This document shows, piece after piece, positions 12,738 to 22,511 of a stretch of 64,000 bases of DNA. The stretch spans positions 69,396,984-69,460,983 of the forward strand of contig JAHLJT010003656.1 in the NCBI GenBank assembly GCA_031308135.1. Direction: 5' to 3'. The notes beneath the pieces were generated by a model. That model was not told the origin of the DNA and searched no databases. It worked only from the letters and a program-made list of their open reading frames with translations. This DNA is from Acheta domesticus (Eukaryota; Arthropoda; Insecta; Orthoptera; Gryllidae). Position numbers and translations under genes: made by a program. The number at the start of each line of letters is the position of its first letter. Position 1 is the stretch's first letter.

Positions 12738-12994
12738 CAGTTGAAGACTTTGGGGCAATAACATGCTATGCCATATTTCTGATTGAATTGAAATATTGGT
12801 GTATTTCGGGCCCCATAGATGTATCTAGATGAAGGGGTTTTTATTTTAAAGATTCGCTGCGAGATGGCAGTGATATTCGTAAATTAATATTCTTTATCTC
12901 TATGTGTACAACGCATTGTCTAAACCTTTACCCTCTGTTTTCTTAAAACTTACGTATTGTGGCATAGCATGTTATTGCCCAAGATCTTCAATTG
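12738..12994. mobile_element. Small inverted-repeat element (MITE-like)
   Basis: The left end reads CAGTTGAAGACTTTGGGGCA then ATAACATGCTATGCC, and the right end is its near-exact reverse complement ending at CAATTG. The arms are about 37 bp in a 257-bp element with no coding capacity. An imperfect target duplication could not be fixed by eye, so the transposon superfamily is open. Confidence 0.7.
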
Positions 12995-13255
12995 AATACC
13001 GTCTTTTTCTTTGCTTTTTGTTCTTTTTCTTAGCCACTTTTATTTTAAAAGTACCTTTCTAAGAGTAAAGACAAAACACAGGATTTGGCTTTTTGCTTCT
13101 TTGCGAATTACACCGAAAAACAAATTTTAAAAGTTGGCAGATATCTTGGTATCTAACACACATTGTTCTAAGATAAGTGAAACATGTTGGTTCAAAACAT
13201 GCAAACCATTTTGTCTCTATCACCGTTATTTAGATATACACCTTCTACAATAAAG

Positions 13256-13305
13256 TAATGTATATACAGAATAGAAAATTAATTTTCTACTCTGTATGTA
13301 CATTA
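13256..13305. repeat. 50-bp near-perfect palindrome
   Basis: Two 25-bp arms meet at AAAATT|AATTTT with only two mismatched pairs. A third copy of the arm edge (AAAGTAATGTA) follows at about 13310-13320. It could form a long hairpin or cruciform, and may be a collapsed remnant of an inverted-repeat element. Confidence 0.85.
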
Positions 13306-14017
13306 CTGTAAAGTAATGTACATATTTCAAATATTTTAGTCTTATTGACTAGCCCCTCTCCCAACTGTCTTTAAGTACAAACTTAAAATCCTTTACTTTG
13401 TCAATTAGATTAAACATTTACTTTTAATGAACAATTTTAGAATCTAGTAATTCTGAATTTTTGAGCCTGAATGTACTTCTCATATTTAGATTACAATCCA
13501 TGTTAAATCTTTTACGACTAGCACCTTCTTCTCTTCCACACCCCTTCTCCTGAGTGGACTTCCATCTCACTATTCCACAAAATGGCGACCACCTAGCCGT
13601 TCCCGTTTTTTTTGTTTGTTTGTTGTTTTCTTCTTTTTATACTTGCAACCGGTTCAAAATTGTTTGGTGTGATTCACGTTACTTGGGCAGTAAGTGATTT
13701 GTAATTTGTAATTTTTATTTTATTTATATATTATTATTCTCAATTCATTTGTATTCTTATTTTTGCTTCATGTTAATCTCTCATTTTCCGTTTGTTGCTA
13801 GAGATCCACTGAAGATGGGAAATTTTGATCCCGAATTTTGATCCCGAAATTTTGACTTTGGGCATGTTATATTTATAAATATTATATACTTAAAAATTGT
13901 GGTTGATTATTCCTTACCTCCAATTACCATTATGGATTACCACTAAATATCGGCTACCACATTGGAAGTTAATATATCTAACATGCAAATTTTGTAATAA
14001 TAATGGTACAATAATAA

Positions 14018-14029
14018 AAGTAATGGTAA

Positions 14030-14069
<40 letters not shown>
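14018..14069. repeat. (TAA)n microsatellite
   Basis: An ATA/TAA trinucleotide run immediately upstream of retrotransposon copy 1. It looks like the target of that insertion. Confidence 0.95.
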
Positions 14070-14073
14070 TTAA

Positions 14074-14744
14074 TAAAGATGATAAATGCAGCATTTGCCA
14101 GGAGCAAGTAGAAACCATTGATCATATTGTCTCAGCTTGTCCAATCCTAGCAAAGACCCGAATACCTGAAAAGACATGTGTAGCTACCTCCACTGGCAGA
14201 TCTGTACCGCCCTTGAAGTTCCAAACACATGCTCCAAGTGGTACGAACACTCACCAAAACCGGTGACATCTGTTGAATTGTGTACGATATTGTACGACCA
14301 ACAAATTCAAACTGATCGCACGATAGCGGCAAACAAACCGGATATTGTTATCCGGGATTTGGCGAAAAAATCGTGTTTACTTGTCGATGTTGCTGTACCT
14401 TGCGATCAAAACGTCGTTACCAAGGAGGCAGAGAAACGTCTTAAATACAAAAGTTTGGAAATCGAGATCAGCCGAATGTGGGGCGTAAAAGCACAGGTCG
14501 TATCGATAGTTATCGGAGCTCTGGGATTTGTTCCGCAAAATTTGTGTAAGAACTTCTCTAAACTTCCAGGTAATTCAAAAGACTGGGAAGTGCAAGAAAT
14601 TGCTTTGTTTGGAACAGCCCACATTTTGCGCAAAGTATTGTGGAGGCACTGACAGTCACCGGATCTGCTCCTTAGGTAGCTGGTTGCAACCTGGAGTAGA
14701 TTTTATATTCAGCGAACTCATAACATCTTTAGTCGTGAAGTAGT
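14074..14744 (+). mobile_element. R4/Dong-like non-LTR retrotransposon, 5'-truncated copy 1
   Basis: About 670 bp that closely match the 3' part of copy 2 (15.52-16.20 kb), including the 3' untranslated region and a (TAA)n tail. The 5' junction lies directly in a TAA run. 5' truncation and insertion at TAA repeats are typical of target-primed reverse transcription by Dong-type elements. Confidence 0.85.
14090..14652 (+). pseudogene. Restriction-like endonuclease domain of R4/Dong-like element, broken
   Basis: This is the C-terminal part of a retrotransposon polyprotein. The CCHC knuckle (CxIC...H...C) is recognisable at about 14095-14150, then a one-base gain and a 7-8 base loss relative to copy 2 shift the frame near 14155-14180. 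The remaining open frame (14176-14652) keeps the KPDIVIRD and LLVDVAVP motifs of the PD-(D/E)XK endonuclease. The copy 2 stop codon is changed to TGG, giving a short extension (WRH). There is no reverse transcriptase core, so the copy is dead. Confidence 0.85.
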
Positions 14745-14749
14745 GGTAA

Positions 14750-14802
<53 letters not shown>
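14745..14802. repeat. (TAA)n microsatellite, tail of copy 1 and target of copy 2
   Basis: A run of about 19 TAA units lies exactly between the 3' end of one element and the truncated 5' end of the next. Confidence 0.95.
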
Positions 14803-14803
<1 letters not shown>

Positions 14804-16198
14804 CCATCTCGAATGACAGAATGAAAGAGAGAATTCGTAGGGAGTATTATAGGAGAGTGAGACTGGTCCTGCAGTCCGCTCTGAATTCCAGGAATAAAAT
14901 ATCTGCAATAGGTAGTTTGGCGGTACCTGTAGCCGAATACAGTTTTGGACTAGTGGACTGGACTGAGCAAGAAATTCGCACCATGGATCGAAAAACCAGA
15001 AAACTGCTAACAATGCATCATGTTTCCCACCCTCGAGCTGATGTACATAGACTTTATGTGGCACGTAAGGAAGGAGGAAGAGGCCTGAGACAAATTGAGG
15101 CCTCCTGGCACAACGCAATAGTCGGGTTGGGGAAGTATGTAGTCAGCCATCAAGACGACCCTCTAATGAGGCAGGTCATGAAATCTGACCGAAGAATGGG
15201 AAACAGAGGCATTGTTAGTGTAGCAAGAAACATAGCGAAGAAAACTAGGCAAGACACGTCGAATAACACAGACACTGAACTTCTGATGCTGCTAAACATG
15301 AAGTGTGAGACACAAAAAATGTTAAAGAAATCGTGGAGAGACAAACCACTCCACGGACAATACCTAAAAAGAATGGACAAAGTGCAGATCAATAAAGATC
15401 AATCATTTATGTGGCTTAAAAGGGGAAGGATGAAGCCAGAATCGGAAGCACTTGTAATAGCTGCCCAAGATCAGGCCTTGAGAACACGACATTATGATAA
15501 AGCGGTTCTCAAAATTTCCCAAGATGACAAATGCCGCATTTGCCTGGAGCAAGTAGAAACCATTGATCATATTGTCTCAGCTTGTCCAATCCTAGCAAAG
15601 ACCGAATACCTTAAAAGACATGATAGGGTGTGTAGCTACCTCCACTGGCAGATCTGTACCGCCCTCGACGTTCCAAACACATGCCCCAAGTGGTACGAAC
15701 ACTCACCGAAACCGGTGACGTCTGTTGGATTGTGTACGATATTGTACGACCAACAAATTCAAACTGATCGCACGATAGCGGCAAACAAACCGGATATAGT
15801 TATGCGGGATTTGGCGAAAAAATCGTGTTTACTTATCGATGTTGCTGTACCTTGCGATCAAAACGTCGTTACCAAGGAGGCAGAGAAACGTCTTAAATAC
15901 AAGAGTTTGGAAATCGAGATCAGCCGAATGTGGGGCGTAAAAGCACAGGTCGTCCCGATAGTTATCGGAGCTCTGGGATTTGTTCCGCAAAATTTGAGTA
16001 AGAACTTGTCTAAACTCCCAGGTAATTCAAAAGACTGGGAAGTGCAAGAAATTGCTTTATTTGGAACAGCCCACATTTTGCGTAAAGTATTGTAGAGGCA
16101 CTGATAGTCACCGAATCTGCTCCTTAGGTAGCTGGTTGCAACCTGGAGTAGATTTTATATTCAGCCGACTCATAAGATCTTTAGTCGTGATGTAGTGG
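14803..16198 (+). mobile_element. R4/Dong-like non-LTR retrotransposon, 5'-truncated copy 2
   Basis: This copy is about 1.4 kb, uninterrupted, and joins TAA repeats at both ends. Its 3' untranslated region (16096-16198) closely matches that of copy 1. It lacks the reverse transcriptase core and so is a dead-on-arrival insertion. Confidence 0.9.
14821..16095 (+). CDS. C-terminal part of R4/Dong-like retrotransposon ORF (linker, CCHC knuckle, restriction-like endonuclease)
   Basis: A 424-codon open frame. Residues 1-230 resemble the thumb/linker that follows the reverse transcriptase in R2/R4-type proteins; no FADD or YADD catalytic motif is present. A zinc knuckle CX2CX8HX4C occupies residues 238-255 (CRIC...H...C). 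The endonuclease follows: PD at 324-325, a second D at 340 in LLIDVAVP, and a Lys/Glu-rich segment (TKEAEKRLKYK) at 351-361, matching the PD-(D/E)XK layout. In such elements this domain nicks the target to prime reverse transcription. The frame is closed upstream by TAA units, so the ATG is simply the first Met inside a truncated copy. It is intact but not a complete functional protein. Host domestication is unlikely given the repeat context. Confidence 0.88.
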   Translation: MKERIRREYYRRVRLVLQSALNSRNKISAIGSLAVPVAEYSFGLVDWTEQEIRTMDRKTRKLLTMHHVSHPRADVHRLYVARKEGGRGLRQIEASWHNAIVGLGKYVVSHQDDPLMRQVMKSDRRMGNRGIVSVARNIAKKTRQDTSNNTDTELLMLLNMKCETQKMLKKSWRDKPLHGQYLKRMDKVQINKDQSFMWLKRGRMKPESEALVIAAQDQALRTRHYDKAVLKISQDDKCRICLEQVETIDHIVSACPILAKTEYLKRHDRVCSYLHWQICTALDVPNTCPKWYEHSPKPVTSVGLCTILYDQQIQTDRTIAANKPDIVMRDLAKKSCLLIDVAVPCDQNVVTKEAEKRLKYKSLEIEISRMWGVKAQVVPIVIGALGFVPQNLSKNLSKLPGNSKDWEVQEIALFGTAHILRKVL

Positions 16199-16220
16199 AA
16201 TAATAATAATAATAATAATA
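16199..16220. repeat. (TAA)n tail of copy 2 and target of copy 3
   Basis: A short ATA/TAA run at the exact junction of two retrotransposon copies. Confidence 0.9.
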
Positions 16221-17428
16221 AGGAGTTTGCAGGAAGAATCAGACAAGTTCTGAAGACATCACTCAATAGCAGGAATATAATCAAAGCTATCAACACATAT
16301 GCTGTCCCTGTCCTCGGGTACTCTTTTGGGGTTATAAAATGGAGTACAACGGAAATCGAAGGCCTCGAAAGAAAACTGCGCACATTGATGACTAAAGAAC
16401 GCAAGCATCATCCAAAATCAGCAGTCGAAAGAATAACGTTGCCACGACATTTGGGTGGTCGAGGTGTTGTGGACATAGGCAACCAACAGTCCCAACATAT
16501 AAAATCTCTACGAGAATTCTTTCACAAGGAAGCAGAAACATCTACACTACATCGTGCCGTCTGTTTAGCGGATGGATGTACACCGTTGAAGTTAAGTCGT
16601 GTAGATTACAACGGAAATATTTATACAGAACAGCAAAAACTGGAAACGTGGATGGGCAAGCCTCTGCATGGAAAGCATCTGTATGCAATTAGTCAAGATC
16701 ACGTCGACATGAAAGCGTCGAACTACTGGCTAATAGCAGGTCAGATGTTCCCAGAGACGGAAGGCACTAAGCTTGCAATACAAGATCAAGTCATACCCAC
16801 CAGAAGTCATCTGAAAGCAATCGTAAGAGATCCTGGGGTACAAGATGACAGATGTCGGTATGGATGCCAGGCACAGGAAAACATCCACCATATTACATCT
16901 GGATGCACTCATTTCTCGGGAACTGATTATAAACAACGCCATGATGTAGTTGGAAAGATCCTGCATCAAGAGCTGGCTTACCAACACCAGCTTATAGAAT
17001 GCAAGGTACCCTACTATAAATACGTACCTAATAATGTTCTTGAAAATGATGAATGCCGACTTTATTGGGACAGGACAATTCTCACAGACCAGACAGCCAC
17101 TCACAACCGGCCTGATTTGGTTCTAGTAGACAAGACGAAAAGGCAAGTCTACTTGATCGACATAGCCATACCGAACACAAAAAACCTTCAAGAGAAGTAT
17201 GTCGAGATCTCAAAATATGCTCCGCTGGTCGAAAGTATTAAGAAACAGTGGCATATGGACCTCGTGAGAATTATTCCCATTGTCATCTCTAGCACCGCAG
17301 TAATTCCCAAGACACTGTTCCAAAGTTTAAAAGACCTGAATATCAATGTGAATATTTATAAGACAATGCAGAAGGCTGTGGTTATCTCAACAACAGGAAT
17401 AACTCGAAAGTTTATGGGAGTAGGATAG
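16220..17428 (+). CDS. C-terminal part of a second R4/Dong-like ORF (linker, zinc knuckle, restriction-like endonuclease)
   Basis: The frame is open from the TAA junction (starting KEFAGRIRQVLKTSLNSRN, comparable to copy 2) to a stop at 17428. The first internal Met is at 16385. Counting from that Met, the zinc knuckle CX3CX7HX4C spans residues 157-174. The endonuclease has RPD with D at 244 and LIDIAIP with D at 259; the 15-residue spacing equals that in copy 2. No reverse transcriptase core is present. The protein is expected to nick DNA for target-primed reverse transcription in a full-length relative; here it is a truncated remnant without frameshift or stop, so the insertion is fairly young. 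Confidence 0.85.
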   Translation, partial: KEFAGRIRQVLKTSLNSRNIIKAINTYAVPVLGYSFGVIKWSTTEIEGLERKLRTLMTKERKHHPKSAVERITLPRHLGGRGVVDIGNQQSQHIKSLREFFHKEAETSTLHRAVCLADGCTPLKLSRVDYNGNIYTEQQKLETWMGKPLHGKHLYAISQDHVDMKASNYWLIAGQMFPETEGTKLAIQDQVIPTRSHLKAIVRDPGVQDDRCRYGCQAQENIHHITSGCTHFSGTDYKQRHDVVGKILHQELAYQHQLIECKVPYYKYVPNNVLENDECRLYWDRTILTDQTATHNRPDLVLVDKTKRQVYLIDIAIPNTKNLQEKYVEISKYAPLVESIKKQWHMDLVRIIPIVISSTAVIPKTLFQSLKDLNINVNIYKTMQKAVVISTTGITRKFMGVG

Positions 17429-17546
17429 ATATGAATTCGTAACAAAAAGACGTCGATAAATACGCTTTGGTCTTGTATAACCTGTGTATTTGTCCTTATG
17501 ATAAAAGAAAATAAACATTAAAATAAACTGCATAATAATAATAATA
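16221..17546 (+). mobile_element. Second REL-endonuclease retrotransposon lineage, 5'-truncated copy 3
   Basis: It has the same domain order as copy 2, but the protein is strongly diverged, so it belongs to a separate family. The 3' untranslated region contains AATAAA near 17510 and ends in (TAA)n at about 17533-17546. It is truncated at its 5' end inside the TAA tail of copy 2. Confidence 0.85.
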
Positions 17547-18875
17547 TAAAAACTGACTGATTCAGAAAACTAAGTTATTCATAAACATTAAGAAGAAAAG
17601 AAACTTCTGTAAACTAGCAAAATTTTAAAAAATATGAATGTTTGTATAATTAAGACCACACTGCACTGACTCTGCACTACACTTCACTTCAGTTCACTTC
17701 ATAATGGCCCTTCAATCGTTATTGCTTTGCTCTGCACGACACATCACTTCACAGTATAACACTTATAAATTGTTATATAACCTACTATTTTTTCTCATTT
17801 ACTTAGTAATAGCCAAAGTAGTAATTAGTAATTTCCTGAACTATTGAACACTTCGAGGAAAGTGTTCAAAGGTTTTTGGAGGCAATCTATTTCATTCCGT
17901 TATCGTTCTATTTGTAGAAGAAAATGTTCCGACATCCGGTCTCTGCAGACTATGTAATGTTATACTGATGTTAGACATGAGAGTAAAATATATCCTTTTT
18001 TGGATTGCGTCGATGTCTTAATCAAAACTTCTCAGAGCATAAGTTTGAACGCAATTTGACTTTATTTCCTCACTGACGAATTGAGTACTAAACAGATATT
18101 TTTAACTTTTTGCTGGGTCAATAATTTATGGTCTATGCTGGAAAGAAATACCTGTACTTCTTCAGCTTGAATAATATTCTAAAATTAAATGAATGACTTC
18201 ATACATTTTGTAAACGCTATTTCTACGATATTATAGTGATTAAATTCTCCTTCTTTGATCTTACTAAAGTATTGGTATTTAGAACAAGAACCGGTGTAGG
18301 TAGGAAATAATGTAGAAAGAAAGGCGAAAATTTAATATTCTAAGCATATTTGCATGTGAATCGATAAGAAACCACTGCACTTATTTCCTTAAACATGATA
18401 TTCGTTCAGCTCTATTAAAAACGTTGCGACCATTTTAGTTTTGAGAATTCTGTATGTGTATTATCAACTAAAAATGTACTTAAAACTTAATGGTGATAAA
18501 TTGTTTAAAAAACAAATTGAATTTTTGCATGTAGAAAAATACTTATATGGTCAATCATACACGAAGGTGCGAGTGAGATTGCCCTAATGGCGCAACACTA
18601 GCGATATACATCTTTCTCCCACTCCCCACAAATCCCCGAAACTAACTCCTTTACTCATCACTAACACTCGATTACTTTTGTCTTTGAGGACCCTTCTTTC
18701 AATACTAAAACAATGCGCCTTTCTCTGAGAAAGAAATCAGAAAAACAGCACCCTCCCACCTACCGGCATCGTTCGTGGAAGAAGATATCGCACGTTACGC
18801 CAGCAGCTAGCTCACAGAGGTTCTATGAATGAAGCTCCCAACCGCGGCCACCCGCCCGCTTGGCCGACAGGTCTC
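17547..18875. other. Intergenic, no gene recognised
   Basis: AT-rich sequence. A short CACTTCA/GCACTGACT-rich patch lies near 17660-17760. No coding signal. Confidence 0.4.
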
Positions 18876-19450
18876 GCGCCGCCAAGCGCAGACCCCGCCT
18901 CCAGCCGCCCCCACCCCCGCTGCTACCCGCCGCCCCCGCCGCCCCCGCCGCCCCCGCCGCCCCCGCCACCCCCGCCGCCCCCGCCGCCCCCGCCGCCCCC
19001 GCCGCCCCCGCCGCCCCCGCCGCCCCCGCCGCCCCCGCCGCCCCCGCCGCCCCCGCCGCCCCCGCCGCCCCCGCCGCCCCCGCCGCCCCCGCCGCTCCCA
19101 CCTTCCCTGCCGCCCCGTCCTCACCCCATCTTCCCGCCGCCGCCACCCCGTCCCCACCCCCGCTGCTACCCGCCGCCGGCCAGTGGCAGAGGCGGCGACG
19201 GCGACGGGGGCCGCGGCGGCGGCCAGTGGCAGAGGCGGCGGCGGCGGTGCGAAGGCCGGCGGCAGGCGGGCGGCGGACGTGTATTGTTTTCCTGAAAAAG
19301 GCAAGCGGAGCGACCGCCGCTGAGCACATAAGCGGAGATAAATGTCGCCGGCAGACGTGCTCTTATAAGGTGGCTGCCGCCGCCGTCGCCGCCGTCCTGG
19401 CCGGGGCCCGCCGTCGGTCGCCGCCACCGCATCACCTCCTCTCCGAAGTA
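18876..19450. other. CpG-rich islet
   Basis: A sharply GC- and CpG-rich block of about 570 bp in AT-rich surroundings. It holds the 9-bp minisatellite, two GGCCAGTGGCAGAGGCGGCG direct repeats (near 19178 and 19223) and a TATAAG box at about 19363. It could be a promoter region of an unseen gene or simply repeat-derived. The long ORFs read here in several frames (156-231 codons) are low-complexity artefacts. Confidence 0.7.
18928..19096. repeat. 9-bp GC minisatellite (CCCCCGCCG)n
   Basis: About 18 head-to-tail copies of CCCCCGCCG with a single C-to-A variant near 18967. The complementary strand is a regular run of GGGGG blocks, suited to G-quadruplex formation. Depending on frame it translates as poly-Pro, Ala-Ala-Pro or Arg-Arg-Pro repeats; none is evidence of a protein. 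Confidence 0.95.
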
Positions 19451-20160
19451 GCCGCAGGGAACATGTGGAGGTCCTCGGGACGTTGTAGCTGGATTTACAC
19501 ATTCAGAATCTTTCGACGCTTTTAAGATATCTCGAGTATAAAGGGGAATAAATGAACTTTATTTTTAATGATAGATAATTGCTTGTTATTGCCTTCAATA
19601 CCGAGCTCGTTATTCACCGCATAACTTACCTGGATCGAGAGGATCAAGGTTGCGAAGGAAATAAGAAAACAGTTGAATGATGCTACATGTTCTCTTATGG
19701 AGGGAAATACGAAAAGACAAACCGAGTCAAGTTAACACCTAGTAAATTAGTAAATAAGTAAATTGAAATCATTAAAATTAGCTAAAAATAAAAATTTGTG
19801 TGTACCACGGGCATTAACTGGTCCTGATAATCTCGGGCGACGAGAAGCAACGCTTTTAAAAATTATCGCGGCAAAAAGTATTATTCTTTCGTGAAGAAGA
19901 TGATGAGGGTTAAGGGCACAAATTTATAGCTAATTTACCTTTGAAAATATACTTTAGTATAAAGTTTTGTCAACAAAACTTGAAAAAAACGCTTTTTTTC
20001 TGTATTCAAAATTCGACTAGAGTATGGTTTAGGATAGAGATAACAGAATTATGAAAACGTGCCCAAATTTTACTTCTCCCCATAGCTCGTCACACAAATT
20101 TTTAAACTGTTTTTGACGTAAATAAATAAGCAAGGCCATGTCTGCTTAAATAACTATTGT
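19451..20160. other. Intergenic, no gene recognised
   Basis: AT-rich sequence without identifiable features. Confidence 0.4.
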
Positions 20161-20164
20161 GTTT

Positions 20165-20690
20165 AGTCCGATGTATACAGTACAGTTTTCGTGCAGATTC
20201 TCATACAGTTTCTGTACAGAACCTTCAAGATCCCAAACTAGAAGTATAAAAGCCAAAAGTCTGCACGAATTCTGCACGTTTTCTGCACAAGCCGCCGCTA
20301 AGGGGTCTAACGAGAAACAATTGAATTGCGCCGTCCGAGTACTTTCATTCTTCAATTTCTGTGCGTGCGTTCTGGCCGCGATCTTGATTTAGTATTAATT
20401 AACCACGAGGAGCTCAGGGAATAAAAATAGGAAGGCAGGAATTGGGGAAAACGAAGTTTATCATAATATATCACTTCATACAATCGAACCTTGACACACC
20501 TAACCACAAAATCAACATGACCGATTACCGTTAGTAAACCATTCTGCCGCTATAGGCGCTGGGGTCAAACTGCCTGCTTTCTACACGATGTTCATATTTT
20601 TTTCATGCAGAAAACGTAAAGTCTGGACTGCACGAAGAATCTGCACGAAAAATTGCGTGAACCATGCGTACCGGCCTTTTAATTCAGTGA
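20165..20690. mobile_element. Putative inverted-repeat element with reiterated CTGCACGAA motif
   Basis: TTTCGTGCAGATTCT near 20187-20201 is matched in reverse complement (AGAATCTGCACGAAA) near 20635-20650, and the outer 20-25 bp also align imperfectly. Copies of CTGCACGAA/CTGCACG recur inside (near 20260-20290 and 20630-20650), like subterminal transposase-binding repeats. The two overlapping short ORFs here have no motif. Exact ends and target duplication are not resolved. Confidence 0.5.
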
Positions 20691-21738
20691 TCACTCTTTA
20701 TAACCAAACTCAAGAAACCGAATACTTTCTTTTGTTATAATGTTCATGAATAGAGCGTGTTGATGTAGATGGGTTGAAAGGTAAACCAACCAAACTTGAA
20801 AAATATATTATACATTATAGAAAGTTTTCGTTATAGTTTTACATTGCATTTCGAAATATTGGGGCACCTGTATGTTCGAAATTTAATTTTAATTTTGACT
20901 GGCGCAACTATTTTATGTGAATAGCATTCGCCTCCAGAATATTTATTTTAATGGTTGACTTTCGAGAGAATTTTTATTATTTTCGCTTCAGTATCTCATG
21001 TGAATCCAGATACAATGAAAGATCTTTTCATTCCTTGTTTCTGACACAATGTGCTCATTGCTCGTGTTGTGTTAAAATTTTTATTTCGAATGAAATAACG
21101 GACGTCGTTTAACTAGTAACTTTAGCCAAACAAGCCACTTTATTTTAGGTATTAGAGACTCTCATACCTAAGTCAATCAAATAATTTTATTAGTGAAGTG
21201 ACGCGAAACGCAATTGAACTAATTATATATGTATTGATAACAACAATTGGATGGTGTTTTTGGAAAGATAATATTGTAATTAAATTGGAAGAACTGATGA
21301 ATAGGGTTTCCTTTATGAGTGTCTCTGATGGGTGCATGGTCAGACATCTATTTTGCTATTACATTTTGCTTTGATTTGAAAGTCTGCATAATAAATTTAT
21401 GGTACATTAAATCCTTATTCAAAATCTGTATAAGTACTTCTTGAATAACACTCAATTCTATCGGAAAACACTTCAGTATTAATTTGCATGTACACTTCGT
21501 CTCACAATTCTGTCCTAGTATAAAAAAATTCACGAAATTTTACCTTCGGGTCCACGGCAATTTAGAAAGAGTTAAATGTAAATGTATTATAGTGCAAATC
21601 AAATGTGCAATAGAAAAATACATTAACCCACGCGGAAGCGTGGTTACGTTCAAATAAATGAAGAAAAGTTATACAACGCCCAAAGACATTCATATGTTAC
21701 GGCCATGTAGATAGCAGATTTTAATAAAATCTTTTTTA
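20691..21738. other. Intergenic, no gene recognised
   Basis: AT-rich sequence. A short hairpin, CCACGCGGAAGCGTGG, at about 21629-21644 has no following CTRR, so it is not called as a Helitron end. Confidence 0.4.
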
Positions 21739-22511
21739 CTTTCTCGCCTTACGAATACTTCGTAAGAATAAATAAGAAAGAAATAATCATGCGGCGGAAA
21801 ACGGGGAATTTTCGCCAGAAAAACTCTTATAGGAGGGGTCTGGTGACAAAAAAGTGGATAAAACCTGTTGCTAAATTTAGAAAAAAAAATCCTCTATCTC
21901 GTGGTGTAGTCAAAATCCCATGATTTGTTGCTTCTTCATACTGCAAAATCGATTGACGGCAAAACGTCCGTCTGTCCGTCTGTGGTCAACGCTAGCGCCT
22001 AAACCGTTCGGCCGATTTTCTTCAATATTGATATTCCCCGATCGTTTTGACTCGTCTCAAGGCCTCTTGAATTTGAAACCGATATTTTAGTATTTAAGGG
22101 TACTTTACATGAAGCCCATTTTGAGATTTTCTAAGTTAAAAGAAAATGGCTCCAAATTTTTTGATTATATTTTGTTGTTGAATAGTGCAAAGAACGTTGA
22201 AGGGAATGACGTAGGTATAATTTTCGTTGATAGGCCCAATTTTTCGAAAATTGCAAAAAACTGTTTAAAAACTGCAAAATTGAAGATAGAGATTTTCGCC
22301 TCAGACAAACTCGGTTGTACAAAATTAGCACTTCAAATAAGGTCATGTACCATTTTTTGGAAAAACGGGTAGTTTTTGCGTAAATTGCGATTCAAATTTA
22401 CAAAAAAATTCTCAAAAACCGCTCCAAATTTTTTCTTTAAAATTTCTGCACGTGTGTAATAAGGGACGGTAAATGTATAAATAAACTAGTGGTGCTATAG
22501 AATGGCACATA

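Noticed and set aside
14406..16404. Minus-strand ORFs opposite the retrotransposon frames
   Set aside because: They are antisense shadows of the endonuclease coding frame.
18807..19525. Overlapping long ORFs (156-231 codons) on both strands
   Set aside because: All run through the CCCCCGCCG array and CpG-rich flank, which has no stop codons in any frame; the products are Pro, Ala or Arg/Gly low-complexity runs.
21629..21644. Helitron-like hairpin CCACGCGGAAGCGTGG
   Set aside because: No CTRR terminus follows within 10-15 bp and no second copy was found in the window.
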